From a virus: 21,311 bases of DNA. The stretch lies in IMG/VR virus record IMGVR_UViG_3300025168_000810, positions 1-21,311 of that record, one strand, 5' to 3'. Shown here in pieces: positions 7,998 to 14,816 of the stretch; the stretch's first letter is position 1; each line of letters starts with the position of its first letter. Below the pieces are notes generated by a model, which had not been told where the DNA came from, did not search any database, and saw only the letters and a program-made list of their open reading frames with translations. Made by a program: the position numbers and the translations under genes.

Positions 7998-8845
7998 TAC
8001 TTTTTAATATTTTCTTTTAATATTTTTGGTACTGCTTTGTTCCAATTTATTCTATGATGTATTCTTTTATGAGTATGTCCTAATTGATATATTTTAATAC
8101 AAGAAGGATTATACATTACTGACATAAATGATTTAACATAAGTACCATATTCTAAATATACATCTGTAAGTCCACCTTTTACTTGCATTGTAGTTGCTTG
8201 ATTTATCATAGCATTTGGTATTGTAAGAAATAAATCACCTGTACTTCCTAGTCTAACGTATGTTGTTACATCTTCATTTAATCTACCTAAGAATTTAAAA
8301 GGTCTTTCTGTACTACATAGAAAAGTGTTCATTGCTTTTCTTTTCATTTTAAATTGTTTAACTAACTGACTATTTTCTCCACCTATAAAATCTCCACCCT
8401 GTGCAAAAGCAATAGATTTAGCAGGTATTGATTTATAAAATTCTAAAAAATAAGTAAATAATTTATCTAGATTTTTTACCTTTTTTGATTTATATTTTAA
8501 TTGACTATCAAACTTATAATTCAATGTATCATAATCATCACACATTATAAAAAAGTATTTATAACCTAGTTCTTTTGCTAGTCTAGGAATAGTATTAGCA
8601 GAATATAAAGTGCTTCTAAGGTCTCCACTATTATCTCCTGAATCTACTTCTTTTGCTGCTTTCTTTTTATCAAATACTAAAACTTCATCTTTATATATTT
8701 CTTTATACTTTTCTCGTGTTTCATCTAAATTATCGGCTACAAGAAATATTTTTCCTGTATATCCTTGTTTGCGCAAAGTATGATATGTTTTCATACGTTC
8801 TGGTCTTCCGTGAACCATAATAAAAACTGCTAAATCTTTATTCAT
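7997..8845 (-). CDS. TET-associated/GREB1-like glycosyltransferase (TAGT family)
   Basis: 282 aa. The N-terminus carries 'MVHGRPERMKTYHTLRKQG' (residues 10-28), then 'IFLVADNLDETREKY' and 'EVLVFDKKKA', and an acidic 'MCDDYD' at 101-106 that is the likely metal/nucleotide-sugar binding motif. An N-terminal 'xxxGRxxRxxT..L' strand-helix, a '(V/I)vddxD...Y' segment and a DDxD motif are the pattern I associate with TAGT glycosyltransferases (the fold also found in eukaryotic GREB1), which in phages are predicted to glycosylate modified DNA bases. No base hydroxylase (TET/JBP) or hydroxymethyl synthase is encoded in this window. It overlaps the ParB-like gene by eight bases and touches terS, so it is in one transcription unit with packaging genes. 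Substrate is unknown. Confidence 0.75.
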   Translation of the reverse strand: MNKDLAVFIMVHGRPERMKTYHTLRKQGYTGKIFLVADNLDETREKYKEIYKDEVLVFDKKKAAKEVDSGDNSGDLRSTLYSANTIPRLAKELGYKYFFIMCDDYDTLNYKFDSQLKYKSKKVKNLDKLFTYFLEFYKSIPAKSIAFAQGGDFIGGENSQLVKQFKMKRKAMNTFLCSTERPFKFLGRLNEDVTTYVRLGSTGDLFLTIPNAMINQATTMQVKGGLTDVYLEYGTYVKSFMSVMYNPSCIKIYQLGHTHKRIHHRINWNKAVPKILKENIKK

Positions 8846-9569
8846 ATTCTTCTGTATGTAGTTTTTTAATATTTTCAGTTAAAGTTACAAATCCATTACT
8901 AATAGCATCATGTAAATCTATAATTACCAAAGCTGATTCTTCCATTAATTCTTGTACTTCTTTATTAGAATGAGCATAAAAATCTGCTATATTTTGGTAG
9001 TTATAAACTGTATGTCTATAAGCTGCTTTTATTAAAAAATCTTTTTCATCTTCAGTTATATTTGCTAATCCTATTTTTTGTATTAATTCTTTTGTTTTAT
9101 TTTCATTGTATAATTCAGCTTCATTAGGTTTTTCATTTTTAGGTTCATAAGATGGTGCTTTTATATTTCTAGACAACATTTCTTCTTCTTCTTTTACATC
9201 ATCTGTATTTTCCCATACATCTAAACCCCATTCAGCAAGTTCTACACTATCCCATTCATTAGCTAACATATCCCATTCCCACTCCCCAAATCCTACATTA
9301 TCTTTAACAATAAACTCTTTCTTTTTTTCTTCACTAAGTCCTTTAGCTATTTCTACCCATACATCTGTTAGCCCTGCTGCTTTACTTGCTTTTAATCTCA
9401 TATTTCCACCAAGTACAACCATATCCTCATCTACAACTATTGGTCTGAGTTTTAACATTTCAGGAAACTCTTGAATTGATTTTACTAACTTTAAAAATTT
9501 ATCGTTCTTGATAATACGTGGGTTACTTGGATTACCTTTTACTTTATTTATTTTTACTTGTTGTTTCAT
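8838..9569 (-). CDS. ParB-like nuclease-domain protein without methyltransferase part
   Basis: 243 aa. Residues 1-125 match the ParB/Srx-type domain found at the N-terminus of many phage DNA methyltransferases: 'GNPSNPRIIKNDKFLKLV', 'KLRPIVVDEDMVVLGGNMRL' (the GGNMR box), 'FIVKDNVGFGEWEWDML' and 'LAEWGLDVWE'. In those homologues a methyltransferase domain usually follows; here residues 126-243 are instead charged and helical ('EEEEMLSRNIKAPSYEP', then 'KDFLIKAAYRHTVYNYQN', 'LVIIDLHDAISNGFV') with no SAM-binding motif. It may bind or nick DNA to guide a partner enzyme. It overlaps the downstream TAGT gene by eight bases and lies three bases after the GT32-like gene, which suggests it works with these glycosyltransferases. 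Function is inferred. Confidence 0.8.
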   Translation of the reverse strand: MKQQVKINKVKGNPSNPRIIKNDKFLKLVKSIQEFPEMLKLRPIVVDEDMVVLGGNMRLKASKAAGLTDVWVEIAKGLSEEKKKEFIVKDNVGFGEWEWDMLANEWDSVELAEWGLDVWENTDDVKEEEEMLSRNIKAPSYEPKNEKPNEAELYNENKTKELIQKIGLANITEDEKDFLIKAAYRHTVYNYQNIADFYAHSNKEVQELMEESALVIIDLHDAISNGFVTLTENIKKLHTEEYE

Positions 9570-9572
9570 TTT

Positions 9573-10568
9573 TTATTTATTAATTTGTATTGCTCTATCT
9601 ATCAATGTTTTACGCCAATCTTTTCCTATTACAAAATATGCTTCTAATCCTAACAAAGAATTTCTATGTAAATTTTTCAAAAATGTTATTTCATTATTTT
9701 CTTTTTCATTTGAAGTAACTCCATATCCTCCTTGTTTATGTGCTGCACTATCAAAAAAATGTTGTATTACAAAAGATTTAATAAATAAATCTGTTATAGA
9801 TGGCATTTTGTACCCAAACAATTCTGTTGTACCATCTAATCTTGTAGGAGATTCTAAAGAATAACCATTACCTTTTCTTAACCAAGCTGGTAAAGGACAA
9901 AAATAAATAGGTTTAAAAACTTTTCCTTCTGTATCATTTTTTATTATATCTTTTATTGACCATAAAACATAATTCCAAGCAAGACTTCCTTTTTTTATAG
10001 GTTCTGCTAAAGTTTTCATAATTTTCATAGATAAATTTTCTATATCTTTTTTTGTTTTATCACTTACCTTTATCGGAAAGGAAGCTAATGCTTTTCCATC
10101 CCAACTATTATCATGTATTTTTAAAGGTGGGTGAGAATCACCCCATCTTGGAGCCATACCTCCTGTAAGTTTTGCAGGCATAGAAGCATACCAACTATCT
10201 AATTTAGGTAATTCTTTTAAAACTATTGCATCCATATCCATTACAATACCATTTTTTTTAGATGCTACATTTAATCTTACTGCATCTGAAATATGCGCAA
10301 TACTATGTCCATTTATTAAAGAATTAAATGCTTTTTTAGAATCAAATATATCATTAGCATCTTTAATTTTTATTCCTTTAGGTACTTGACCTTCATTAAA
10401 TTTTTGATATGAATAAAGTGTAGTGTTATTTTTTAATTTAATATGCGATGTTAATGTAAGTAAATGAAATGCTGATATATTTAATTTTTTGTTTATCCAA
10501 TTTATATAATCTTTATCAGTTTTTATGTTAAAGGTACTCCAAAATAATATTATTTCATTTTTGTTCAT
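9573..10568 (-). CDS. DXD-type glycosyltransferase (GT32/Gly_transf_sug-like)
   Basis: 331 aa. The core signature is 'AHISDAVRLNVASKKNGIVM' (residues 91-110) followed by DMD at 111-113 and 'AIVLKELP'. This is the SDxxR...GGxYxDxD pattern of the sugar-binding DXD family (OCH1, capsular and toxin-type transferases), with K-N-G in place of the usual L-G-G. A C-terminal 'VIQHFFDSAAHKQGGYG' may supply the later metal-binding His. The N-terminus ('IILFWSTFNIKTDKDYINWI') fits the first strand and nucleotide-binding region. It should transfer a sugar from an activated nucleotide; acceptor unknown. Start ATG at 10568 lies in the second copy of the 23-base repeat. It is unlike the second glycosyltransferase of the cassette, so two distinct sugar transfers are possible. 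Confidence 0.75.
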   Translation of the reverse strand: MNKNEIILFWSTFNIKTDKDYINWINKKLNISAFHLLTLTSHIKLKNNTTLYSYQKFNEGQVPKGIKIKDANDIFDSKKAFNSLINGHSIAHISDAVRLNVASKKNGIVMDMDAIVLKELPKLDSWYASMPAKLTGGMAPRWGDSHPPLKIHDNSWDGKALASFPIKVSDKTKKDIENLSMKIMKTLAEPIKKGSLAWNYVLWSIKDIIKNDTEGKVFKPIYFCPLPAWLRKGNGYSLESPTRLDGTTELFGYKMPSITDLFIKSFVIQHFFDSAAHKQGGYGVTSNEKENNEITFLKNLHRNSLLGLEAYFVIGKDWRKTLIDRAIQINK

Positions 10569-10588
10569 ATTATATAATAGAATTTGTT
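10566..10588 (-). repeat. 23-base exact repeat, copy B (at GT32-like gene start)
   Basis: Identical to 6199-6221, with the start codon at its 3' end on the minus strand and the palindrome TATTATATAATA immediately upstream. No third copy was seen in the window. Confidence 0.85.
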
Positions 10589-10593
10589 AATAT

Positions 10594-10827
10594 TTATTTT
10601 AATCTTTCTTTTGCTCTTGTCCATAATTTATCTTTTTTGTTAGATAATGTTGGTTCAGTTCTTTTAAGTGAAGGAAAACCACCGAATGTTTTTTTTATTT
10701 CTTGCATATATTCTCCACATTTAGGACATTCAGTTTCAAGATTAATCACTTTACCATCTATAACCTTCATAGTTACCTTGCTTAGTTCTTTTTGTATTTT
10801 ACATTTATTGCATTGATATTTTAACAT
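10594..10827 (-). CDS. Small zinc-ribbon protein, 77 aa
   Basis: Two CxxC knuckles (C6/C9 and C34/C37) about 24 residues apart, in 'YQCNKCKIQKE' and 'ETECPKCGEYMQ', make a compact zinc ribbon. The remaining C-terminus is basic ('RTEPTLSNKKDKLWTRAKER'). Such proteins commonly bind nucleic acid or serve as assembly partners; no specific function is known to me. It precedes the glycosyltransferase cassette by 25 bases and follows a 100-base leader containing a nested hairpin, so it could be the first gene of a cassette with its own RNA-level control. Confidence 0.75.
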   Translation of the reverse strand: MLKYQCNKCKIQKELSKVTMKVIDGKVINLETECPKCGEYMQEIKKTFGGFPSLKRTEPTLSNKKDKLWTRAKERLK

Positions 10828-10846
10828 AGTTTATAGTTTAAAAATA

Positions 10847-10904
10847 AAGGAGAGTATAAAAACATTTAATATATTATTTTGTGGCAGTATGCCTACCCTC
10901 CCTT
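10847..10904 (-). promoter_or_regulatory. Nested stem-loop in leader of zinc-ribbon gene
   Basis: On the minus-strand RNA an arm AAGGGAGGGUA (10904-10894) can pair with UACUCUCCUU (10856-10847), with one bulged G and one G-U pair. Directly inside it GGCA-UAC-UGCC (10893-10883) forms a second hairpin. A T-rich stretch follows (UUAUUUUUAAA). The purine-rich arm/pyrimidine-rich arm/T-rich tail layout resembles the element at 16725-16807. It may terminate or attenuate transcription after the DUF3310 gene. A 14-base palindrome TATTTAATTAAATA (10904-10917) overlaps its start. Confidence 0.45.
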
Positions 10905-10927
10905 ATTTAATTAAATATGACTTATTC

Positions 10928-11155
10928 TTACATTTTTTTTTTCTTTTTTTCTAATACATTTAGTTCATTACTTAAATGATTTATAGCTTTTTGCAAACAT
11001 TCATTAGGTGTATTATGCTTTTTATCTGAACGTAATATGTAAGTAAGTGCAGTTGCACAATTATAATTTAATTCAAAATCTTCTATTATATCAAATGCTT
11101 TATAGCCATAGACTTTACCTTTATAATAGTTTGGTGTCTTATTTGTATTTTTCAT
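10928..11155 (-). CDS. DUF3310-like protein, 75 aa
   Basis: The pattern 'YYKGKVYGYKAFDIIEDFEL', 'NYNCATALTYILRSDKKHNT' and 'LQKAINHLSNEL' matches DUF3310, small phage proteins sometimes described as nucleotide-kinase-like, whose biochemical role is not settled. The usual His before the conserved Y is missing. The C-terminus ends in a Lys-rich run encoded by two poly-A tracts (A7 and A10), which is unusual but in frame. Its start overlaps the end of the Cys-rich gene by 17 bases, and a structured leader follows its stop. Confidence 0.8.
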   Translation of the reverse strand: MKNTNKTPNYYKGKVYGYKAFDIIEDFELNYNCATALTYILRSDKKHNTPNECLQKAINHLSNELNVLEKKKKKM

Positions 11156-11537
11156 ATATTCTTTTTATTCCTTTAAAACAATCACTTAAGCAGGTACTAC
11201 AACTTGTTCCTGTATCATAGTTACTTCCGTAAATTGTATTAAATAATGTTATCATTCTTTTTTTAACTGCTTGATTTTTTGCTATTCCTGTTTTTATATC
11301 TTTCCATATCAATAATATTTCTTCTATTAGTTCATCGGGTATTCCTTCAGGTTGTTCAAGTTCTTTAGTTTTTAACCAATACTTCTGTGGACATTCCATT
11401 AAACTAATTCTTGCTTTGATAGACATAAAACATAAACATACTTTACAGCTTCCTGTCGGTCTAAAATAATATTCACAACCCTTACAGATATTTAGTCTGT
11501 TTTTATAAATTTTATCACTTACAAAAAACTTATTCAT
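11139..11537 (-). CDS. Cysteine-rich zinc-binding protein, 132 aa
   Basis: Two Cys clusters are separated by a helical linker. The N-terminal one has C18, C21, C31, C34, C36 and C49 ('NICKGCEYYF', 'GSCKVCLCFMSIKARIS', 'MECPQKYW'), a ribbon pattern I have seen in many marine and T4-like phage small proteins. The C-terminal one has C113, C116 and C120 ('GTSCSTCLSDCFKGI'). Metal binding is likely; function is unknown. It overlaps the sigma-like gene by eight bases and could act with it in transcription, but that rests only on position. Confidence 0.75.
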   Translation of the reverse strand: MNKFFVSDKIYKNRLNICKGCEYYFRPTGSCKVCLCFMSIKARISLMECPQKYWLKTKELEQPEGIPDELIEEILLIWKDIKTGIAKNQAVKKRMITLFNTIYGSNYDTGTSCSTCLSDCFKGIKRIYEKYK

Positions 11538-12096
11538 CTAATAAGTCTTTTAGTTGTTCCCTTACTTTGTCTATAGTCGTAAACAAACTGTTTCTGCTTA
11601 TACCTGTTTTTTTTGCTAATCCTGTTAAAGTATTTCCCTCGTAATAATAAAGTTTAAATACATCCCTATCGTACCAATAAAAATTATCCAATGCTTTATC
11701 TATATCTTCAAGTTTAATCCATTGTTTGTATTCTTTAGGGTTAGGTATATTATACAAATGTTTTGGATGTGCTGTTTCTTCATCATCATAAATATATTCG
11801 TAAGTTACATGACTAGAATGTGAATCTATATGTTTGTAATATTTTTTATATTTATAATAATAAGGAGAACGTACAGATGTATAACTTCTTTTTAATACCA
11901 CAGAACCATAGCTAATTATACCTTTAGTTCCATCTTTTTTATATATAGATTTTAATGTTTCTGGATTCATTTGCAAAAAATACAACATTAATTCTTGAAC
12001 TACTTCTTCTATTTCATTAATATCTTGCGTAAAAGTGTAGGACATTTTTATAAATGTCTTTCTACAATCTGCTACTGCTTGATAAATTTTATTCAT
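11530..12096 (-). CDS. Sigma-70-like (ECF-type) regulator, divergent
   Basis: 188 aa. The N-terminus ('IYQAVADCRKTFIKMSYTF', 'EIEEVVQELMLYFL') has the helical look of sigma region 2, and residues 145-188 ('DRDVFKLYYYEGNTLTGLAK', 'TGISRNSLFTTIDKVREQL') form a helix-turn-helix like sigma region 4. Between them is an unusually Tyr/Lys/His-rich stretch ('YYYKYKKYYKHIDSHSSH'). It may direct host RNA polymerase to phage late promoters. Candidate target sites are the 23-base repeats at 6199 and 10566, but this is speculation. It overlaps both neighbours by eight bases. The alternative is a plain HTH regulator. Confidence 0.7.
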   Translation of the reverse strand: MNKIYQAVADCRKTFIKMSYTFTQDINEIEEVVQELMLYFLQMNPETLKSIYKKDGTKGIISYGSVVLKRSYTSVRSPYYYKYKKYYKHIDSHSSHVTYEYIYDDEETAHPKHLYNIPNPKEYKQWIKLEDIDKALDNFYWYDRDVFKLYYYEGNTLTGLAKKTGISRNSLFTTIDKVREQLKDLLDE

Positions 12097-12445
12097 TATT
12101 ATATTTAATGTCTTTTAAATCCTTTACCAACAATTCTAAACTATTGTCTAATAAAAGTTTATACGATTTAATTGTTTTTAAATTATTTTTTGTGGCTATT
12201 CCTGCAAAATATCCATTAATCATTACTGAAGAATTAATTGGTATAACCATCAACCAATCATTCCAATTACCTATAGTTACATCTTTTCCGTAACTATTAT
12301 GATATTCAATTATTAATTCTAGAACTTCTGTTAAATTTTGATATTTTGTTTTTGTAGATATTTCTTTAGTAAAAGACATCATAAGATTCAAATAATCATT
12401 AACAATTATTTGATGCATAGTATTTGCAAATATGGGTTTAATCAT
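12089..12445 (-). CDS. Hypothetical protein, 118 aa
   Basis: I do not recognise this protein. It is mixed alpha/beta: a helical N-terminal third ('IIVNDYLNLMMSFTKEI'), then 'LTEVLELIIEYHNSYGKD', a strand-like 'DWLMVIPINSSVMINGYFAG', and a charged helical C-terminus ('LLLDNSLELLVKDLKDI'). No catalytic, membrane or metal motif is seen. It sits between NinG and the sigma-like gene, overlapping the latter by eight bases, so it is part of the same run of early/middle genes. Confidence 0.65.
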   Translation of the reverse strand: MIKPIFANTMHQIIVNDYLNLMMSFTKEISTKTKYQNLTEVLELIIEYHNSYGKDVTIGNWNDWLMVIPINSSVMINGYFAGIATKNNLKTIKSYKLLLDNSLELLVKDLKDIKYNNE

Positions 12446-12466
12446 ATCCCAAATATAAAAAATATT

Positions 12467-12880
12467 TTATTCTAGATTTTTTTCTTTTATTAAGTTATGA
12501 ACAAGATTTTTGTAATAAATTATTTGTTCTACATAATCTACCCTAGTCATCTTAATATTTTGCTTTGAAATTAATTCTAATTCTTCGGCAGTACCTAAAC
12601 CATATTTAGCATCTAAGTTCAAACCAAATTTATATTGTTCTCCTTGTTTAAACATATTACACTTAACACATTGTACCTGACAGTTAGTTTCATTCCACCT
12701 AGTGTAATGATGTCTACGAGATTGAAAGTGTCCGTTTTGTAACTTCTTGTAATAATCAACCTTACCACAAGTAAAACATTGAGCCATTCCATAATCATTT
12801 GATTCCCTTAGTCTTATGTACTTAGAAAACCAACTGTCCAAATCTTTTTTTAGTTTGCTTACAGGTTTTTTTATCCCCAT
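12467..12880 (-). CDS. ninG: NinG (Rap)-like recombination nuclease
   Basis: 137 aa. Strong match by eye to the lambda NinG family: 'VSKLKKDLDSWFSKYIRLRE' at the start, C35 and C38 in 'CFTCGK', 'LQNGHFQSRR' (G50-H51), and 'TNCQVQCVKCNMFKQG' with C71/C74/N75, then 'LDAKYGLGTAEELE'. NinG/Rap is a structure-specific nuclease that acts on recombination and D-loop intermediates during phage DNA metabolism; the Cys pairs and the His-N motif form an HNH-like zinc site. ATG at 12880 overlaps the preceding HTH gene by 10 bases. It lies within the replication/recombination block, as in lambda-like phages. Confidence 0.9.
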   Translation of the reverse strand: MGIKKPVSKLKKDLDSWFSKYIRLRESNDYGMAQCFTCGKVDYYKKLQNGHFQSRRHHYTRWNETNCQVQCVKCNMFKQGEQYKFGLNLDAKYGLGTAEELELISKQNIKMTRVDYVEQIIYYKNLVHNLIKEKNLE

Positions 12881-13149
12881 ATAAGTTTTTGTTCAAATAC
12901 AGGTTTAGGTTTAAAATATAAATATTTAGATATGGTAGTTGTTCTTCCAAATCTTGTAGTCTTTTGTAAATCAGTACTATGTATAATATAACCTTCTTCT
13001 TTTAAATAAAATATAATACTAGCAAGTCTAGTTACTCCATATTCTTTTATTGCTTCTAAACTTGTTATATGACCATAATTTTTAAGGTGCCATTTAATAG
13101 CATCTTTACCTGTTTTAATTTCTTCTTTAGTTATTTTTATTGTTTTCAT
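12871..13149 (-). CDS. Winged helix-turn-helix domain protein, 92 aa
   Basis: Residues 18-58 read 'IKWHLKNYGHITSLEAIKEY' and 'GVTRLASIIFYLKEEGYII', which is the classic small phage helix-turn-helix pattern (ITSxxAIxxxGVTRLAxxIxxLxxxGY), followed by a Thr-rich wing ('FGRTTTISKYLYF'). It probably binds DNA. Whether it is a regulator or a replication accessory is unknown. It overlaps both neighbours (10 bases with ninG, 23 bases with the 130-aa gene). Confidence 0.85.
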   Translation of the reverse strand: MKTIKITKEEIKTGKDAIKWHLKNYGHITSLEAIKEYGVTRLASIIFYLKEEGYIIHSTDLQKTTRFGRTTTISKYLYFKPKPVFEQKLIWG

Positions 13150-13519
13150 TTGTTATTAATAATTTTAATGGTTCCTGATAATAAGGAACTTGGTTAGGTT
13201 TTTGGTTTAGTGTATGGACTTGGTAATAAGCATCATTTACTTTTTTCTTATGTTCTATAATCCATCTAAAAAAAGTTTTAATATTTAAAAAAGGTTCAAA
13301 CGTACAATATCTGACACCTATATGAAAAGCATCCTCTATTTGATTAAATGTCATTCGCCTGAATCTGTTTTCTTTTTGTAAATCTTGTGCAAATATTTGT
13401 GATAGTGAACCCATTGTTTTTCCATCTGCTCTATGACCTAACTCGACTGATGTTTTAGCTACCAAGTCTACTATTTTTTTGGTTAATTCTTTAAGGTTTT
13501 CTTCTTGTAATGTTTTCAT
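13127..13519 (-). CDS. Conserved phage protein of the replication block, 130 aa
   Basis: I do not recognise a named family. The central segment 'LSQIFAQDLQKENRFRRMT' and 'NQIEDAFHIGVRYCTFEPFL', followed by 'KTFFRWIIEHKK', is a helical pattern I have seen in replication regions of Bacteroidetes phages and elements, where a short helical protein precedes DNA-binding genes. A replication-accessory role (for example helicase-loading support) is inference only. Start and end overlap the neighbours (29 and 23 bases). Confidence 0.7.
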   Translation of the reverse strand: MKTLQEENLKELTKKIVDLVAKTSVELGHRADGKTMGSLSQIFAQDLQKENRFRRMTFNQIEDAFHIGVRYCTFEPFLNIKTFFRWIIEHKKKVNDAYYQVHTLNQKPNQVPYYQEPLKLLITNENNKNN

Positions 13520-13694
13520 TATAATTTTTTAATTTATACTTATTCATATCGTTTTTTATAATAGCTTTTTCTTCATATGTTAAATTACTATTTGCTTTTA
13601 CAAACTTACCATCTATTTCTATTTTTCCACTATATGCAAAATAGTCATTTAGTTCTATTGTATTTTTTCTATATATTTCTTTGCTTTTTCCCAT
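13491..13694 (-). CDS. Hypothetical small protein, 67 aa
   Basis: A Lys/Asn-rich charged protein ('KIEIDGKFVKANSNLTYEEK', 'NDMNKYKLKNYNENIT') with no motif I can name. Start ATG at 13694 lies inside the 3' end of the replication initiator-like gene (40-base overlap), and its own end overlaps the next gene by 29 bases. Such long overlaps weaken confidence slightly, but without it there would be a gap in an otherwise gapless operon. Confidence 0.55.
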   Translation of the reverse strand: MGKSKEIYRKNTIELNDYFAYSGKIEIDGKFVKANSNLTYEEKAIIKNDMNKYKLKNYNENITRRKP

Positions 13695-14299
13695 TCGCTT
13701 ATCTGTGAATCTAATTTTGATGTAGTTTTATTTTTAGGACTATCCCATTTTAAAGAATTTTTTAACCATCTTTCTAATCTTAGTTTTATTTCAAATGTAG
13801 CTTGTTTTTGAAATCTCATTTTGTTTTTACCCTCTGTCCAATAATCAATAAAGTCTTGTTTCATTTCTTTAGGGTAATCAAAATACATAACCTGACTAAT
13901 AAATTTTTCCTTTATAGATAATTTATTATTTAATATTATTTCTTTATTCTTATTAATAGAAGTTAAGTTTGTTAAGGGCTTGTTGTTAAGAAACTTGACA
14001 ACTTGTTCTTCATTTATTTTAAAGAATTTCTTAGCAGGTATACCCATACGTTTTGTTTCTATTATTTGATGCTTTTTAAGACTTTTAAGAGCATTTCTCT
14101 GCTGATAAGGGGTAAGAGTTGTATCCTTCTGTATATTAGCTTCTGTATTAAAAAACCATCCATTAGTCATACCATTATTTATAAAGTATTGTTCTTTACT
14201 TATTAAATCTGCTAACAAAACTGTTTCTTTCAAACCTATATTCCTAGCAAGTTCTTTATTAACTATAAGAAATGCTGTACTGCTTAGTAATTCTTTCAT
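13655..14299 (-). CDS. Replication initiator-like protein (winged helix N-terminus)
   Basis: 214 aa. Residues 10-95 resemble the N-terminal winged helix of phage replisome organisers: 'ARNIGLKETVLLADLISKEQ', 'GWFFNTEANIQKDTTLTPYQ', 'QRNALKSLKKHQIIET'. The C-terminus has 'DFIDYWTEGKNKMRFQKQAT' and 'LRLERWLKN', a signature (YWTE...RF.....RL..WL) common in phage DnaD/primosome-type proteins, where it is thought to help load the helicase. ATG at 14299 overlaps the DnaA-like gene's stop by four bases (ATGA). The stand-alone helicase is not in the window. Assignment is good for the family, inferred for the exact role. Confidence 0.8.
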   Translation of the reverse strand: MKELLSSTAFLIVNKELARNIGLKETVLLADLISKEQYFINNGMTNGWFFNTEANIQKDTTLTPYQQRNALKSLKKHQIIETKRMGIPAKKFFKINEEQVVKFLNNKPLTNLTSINKNKEIILNNKLSIKEKFISQVMYFDYPKEMKQDFIDYWTEGKNKMRFQKQATFEIKLRLERWLKNSLKWDSPKNKTTSKLDSQISEWEKAKKYIEKIQ

Positions 14300-14814
14300 A
14301 TTGTTTTTATTTCTAAGGAATAATCGTAATCTTTTAAAGCATCTTTTAATATTGTAATATTTTCAGAACAATGTAAATAATCTGTTTGTACTTTAAAAAT
14401 AACACTTTTTGATTTAACCAAAATATAAACATTAGGGTTTTTTAAATTTATCTTAACTCCTGTACTTACAATAAACATTCTCATTTCTTTAACAGAATGA
14501 AAAATCTTTTTACTTTTTTTGAGTTCTGAATAAGCATAATAAACTGTATTAAAAATTTCCCTGTACTTAGGAAATGTTGCGTAATTATATGTATGTGATT
14601 TAGTATAATATAAAACAGATGTCCTATCTCTACAAATAACATTAGCTATAACTGTGGGGTGTATATCATTAAACAATCTACCCACTACAGATGCTACCAT
14701 TCTAGGAACATGAATAGTTTCCTTCCTAGTTTTATCAGCTAAAGCACCTTGATGCAACCCTACTAAATTTGTAGTAAGGTCGCATATAGTTTGAAATTTT
14801 TCTCTATCTGTCAT
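14296..14814 (-). CDS. DnaA domain IV-like DNA-binding protein
   Basis: 172 aa. The region 'IHVPRMVASVVGRLFNDIHP' (34-53) and 'ANVICRDRTSVLYYTKSH' (57-74) matches the DNA-binding domain IV of bacterial DnaA, where the RDxTSVxxxxxK box contacts DnaA boxes. There is no AAA+ ATPase part, so it is a DNA-binding-only relative. Residues 85-172 form an unrelated tail. It could bind the phage origin and co-operate with the replication initiator-like protein encoded next (four-base overlap), or act as a regulator. It follows the ssDNA-binding gene by two bases. Confidence 0.75.
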   Translation of the reverse strand: MTDREKFQTICDLTTNLVGLHQGALADKTRKETIHVPRMVASVVGRLFNDIHPTVIANVICRDRTSVLYYTKSHTYNYATFPKYREIFNTVYYAYSELKKSKKIFHSVKEMRMFIVSTGVKINLKNPNVYILVKSKSVIFKVQTDYLHCSENITILKDALKDYDYSLEIKTI

Positions 14815-14816
14815 TA

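Noticed and set aside
9508-9864. Plus-strand ORF of about 118 codons
   Set aside because: It lies opposite the ParB-like and GT32-like genes, which have clear family motifs; its hydrophobic, Cys-rich sequence is a typical mirror of AT-rich minus-strand genes.
10904-10917. 14-base palindrome TATTTAATTAAATA as an operator
   Set aside because: Such AT palindromes are expected by chance at this composition and no second copy was found; kept only as part of the leader description.
10933-10942. A10 tract at the end of the DUF3310 gene as a possible slippage site
   Set aside because: The 0-frame protein ends naturally two codons later and no conserved extension is seen in other frames.
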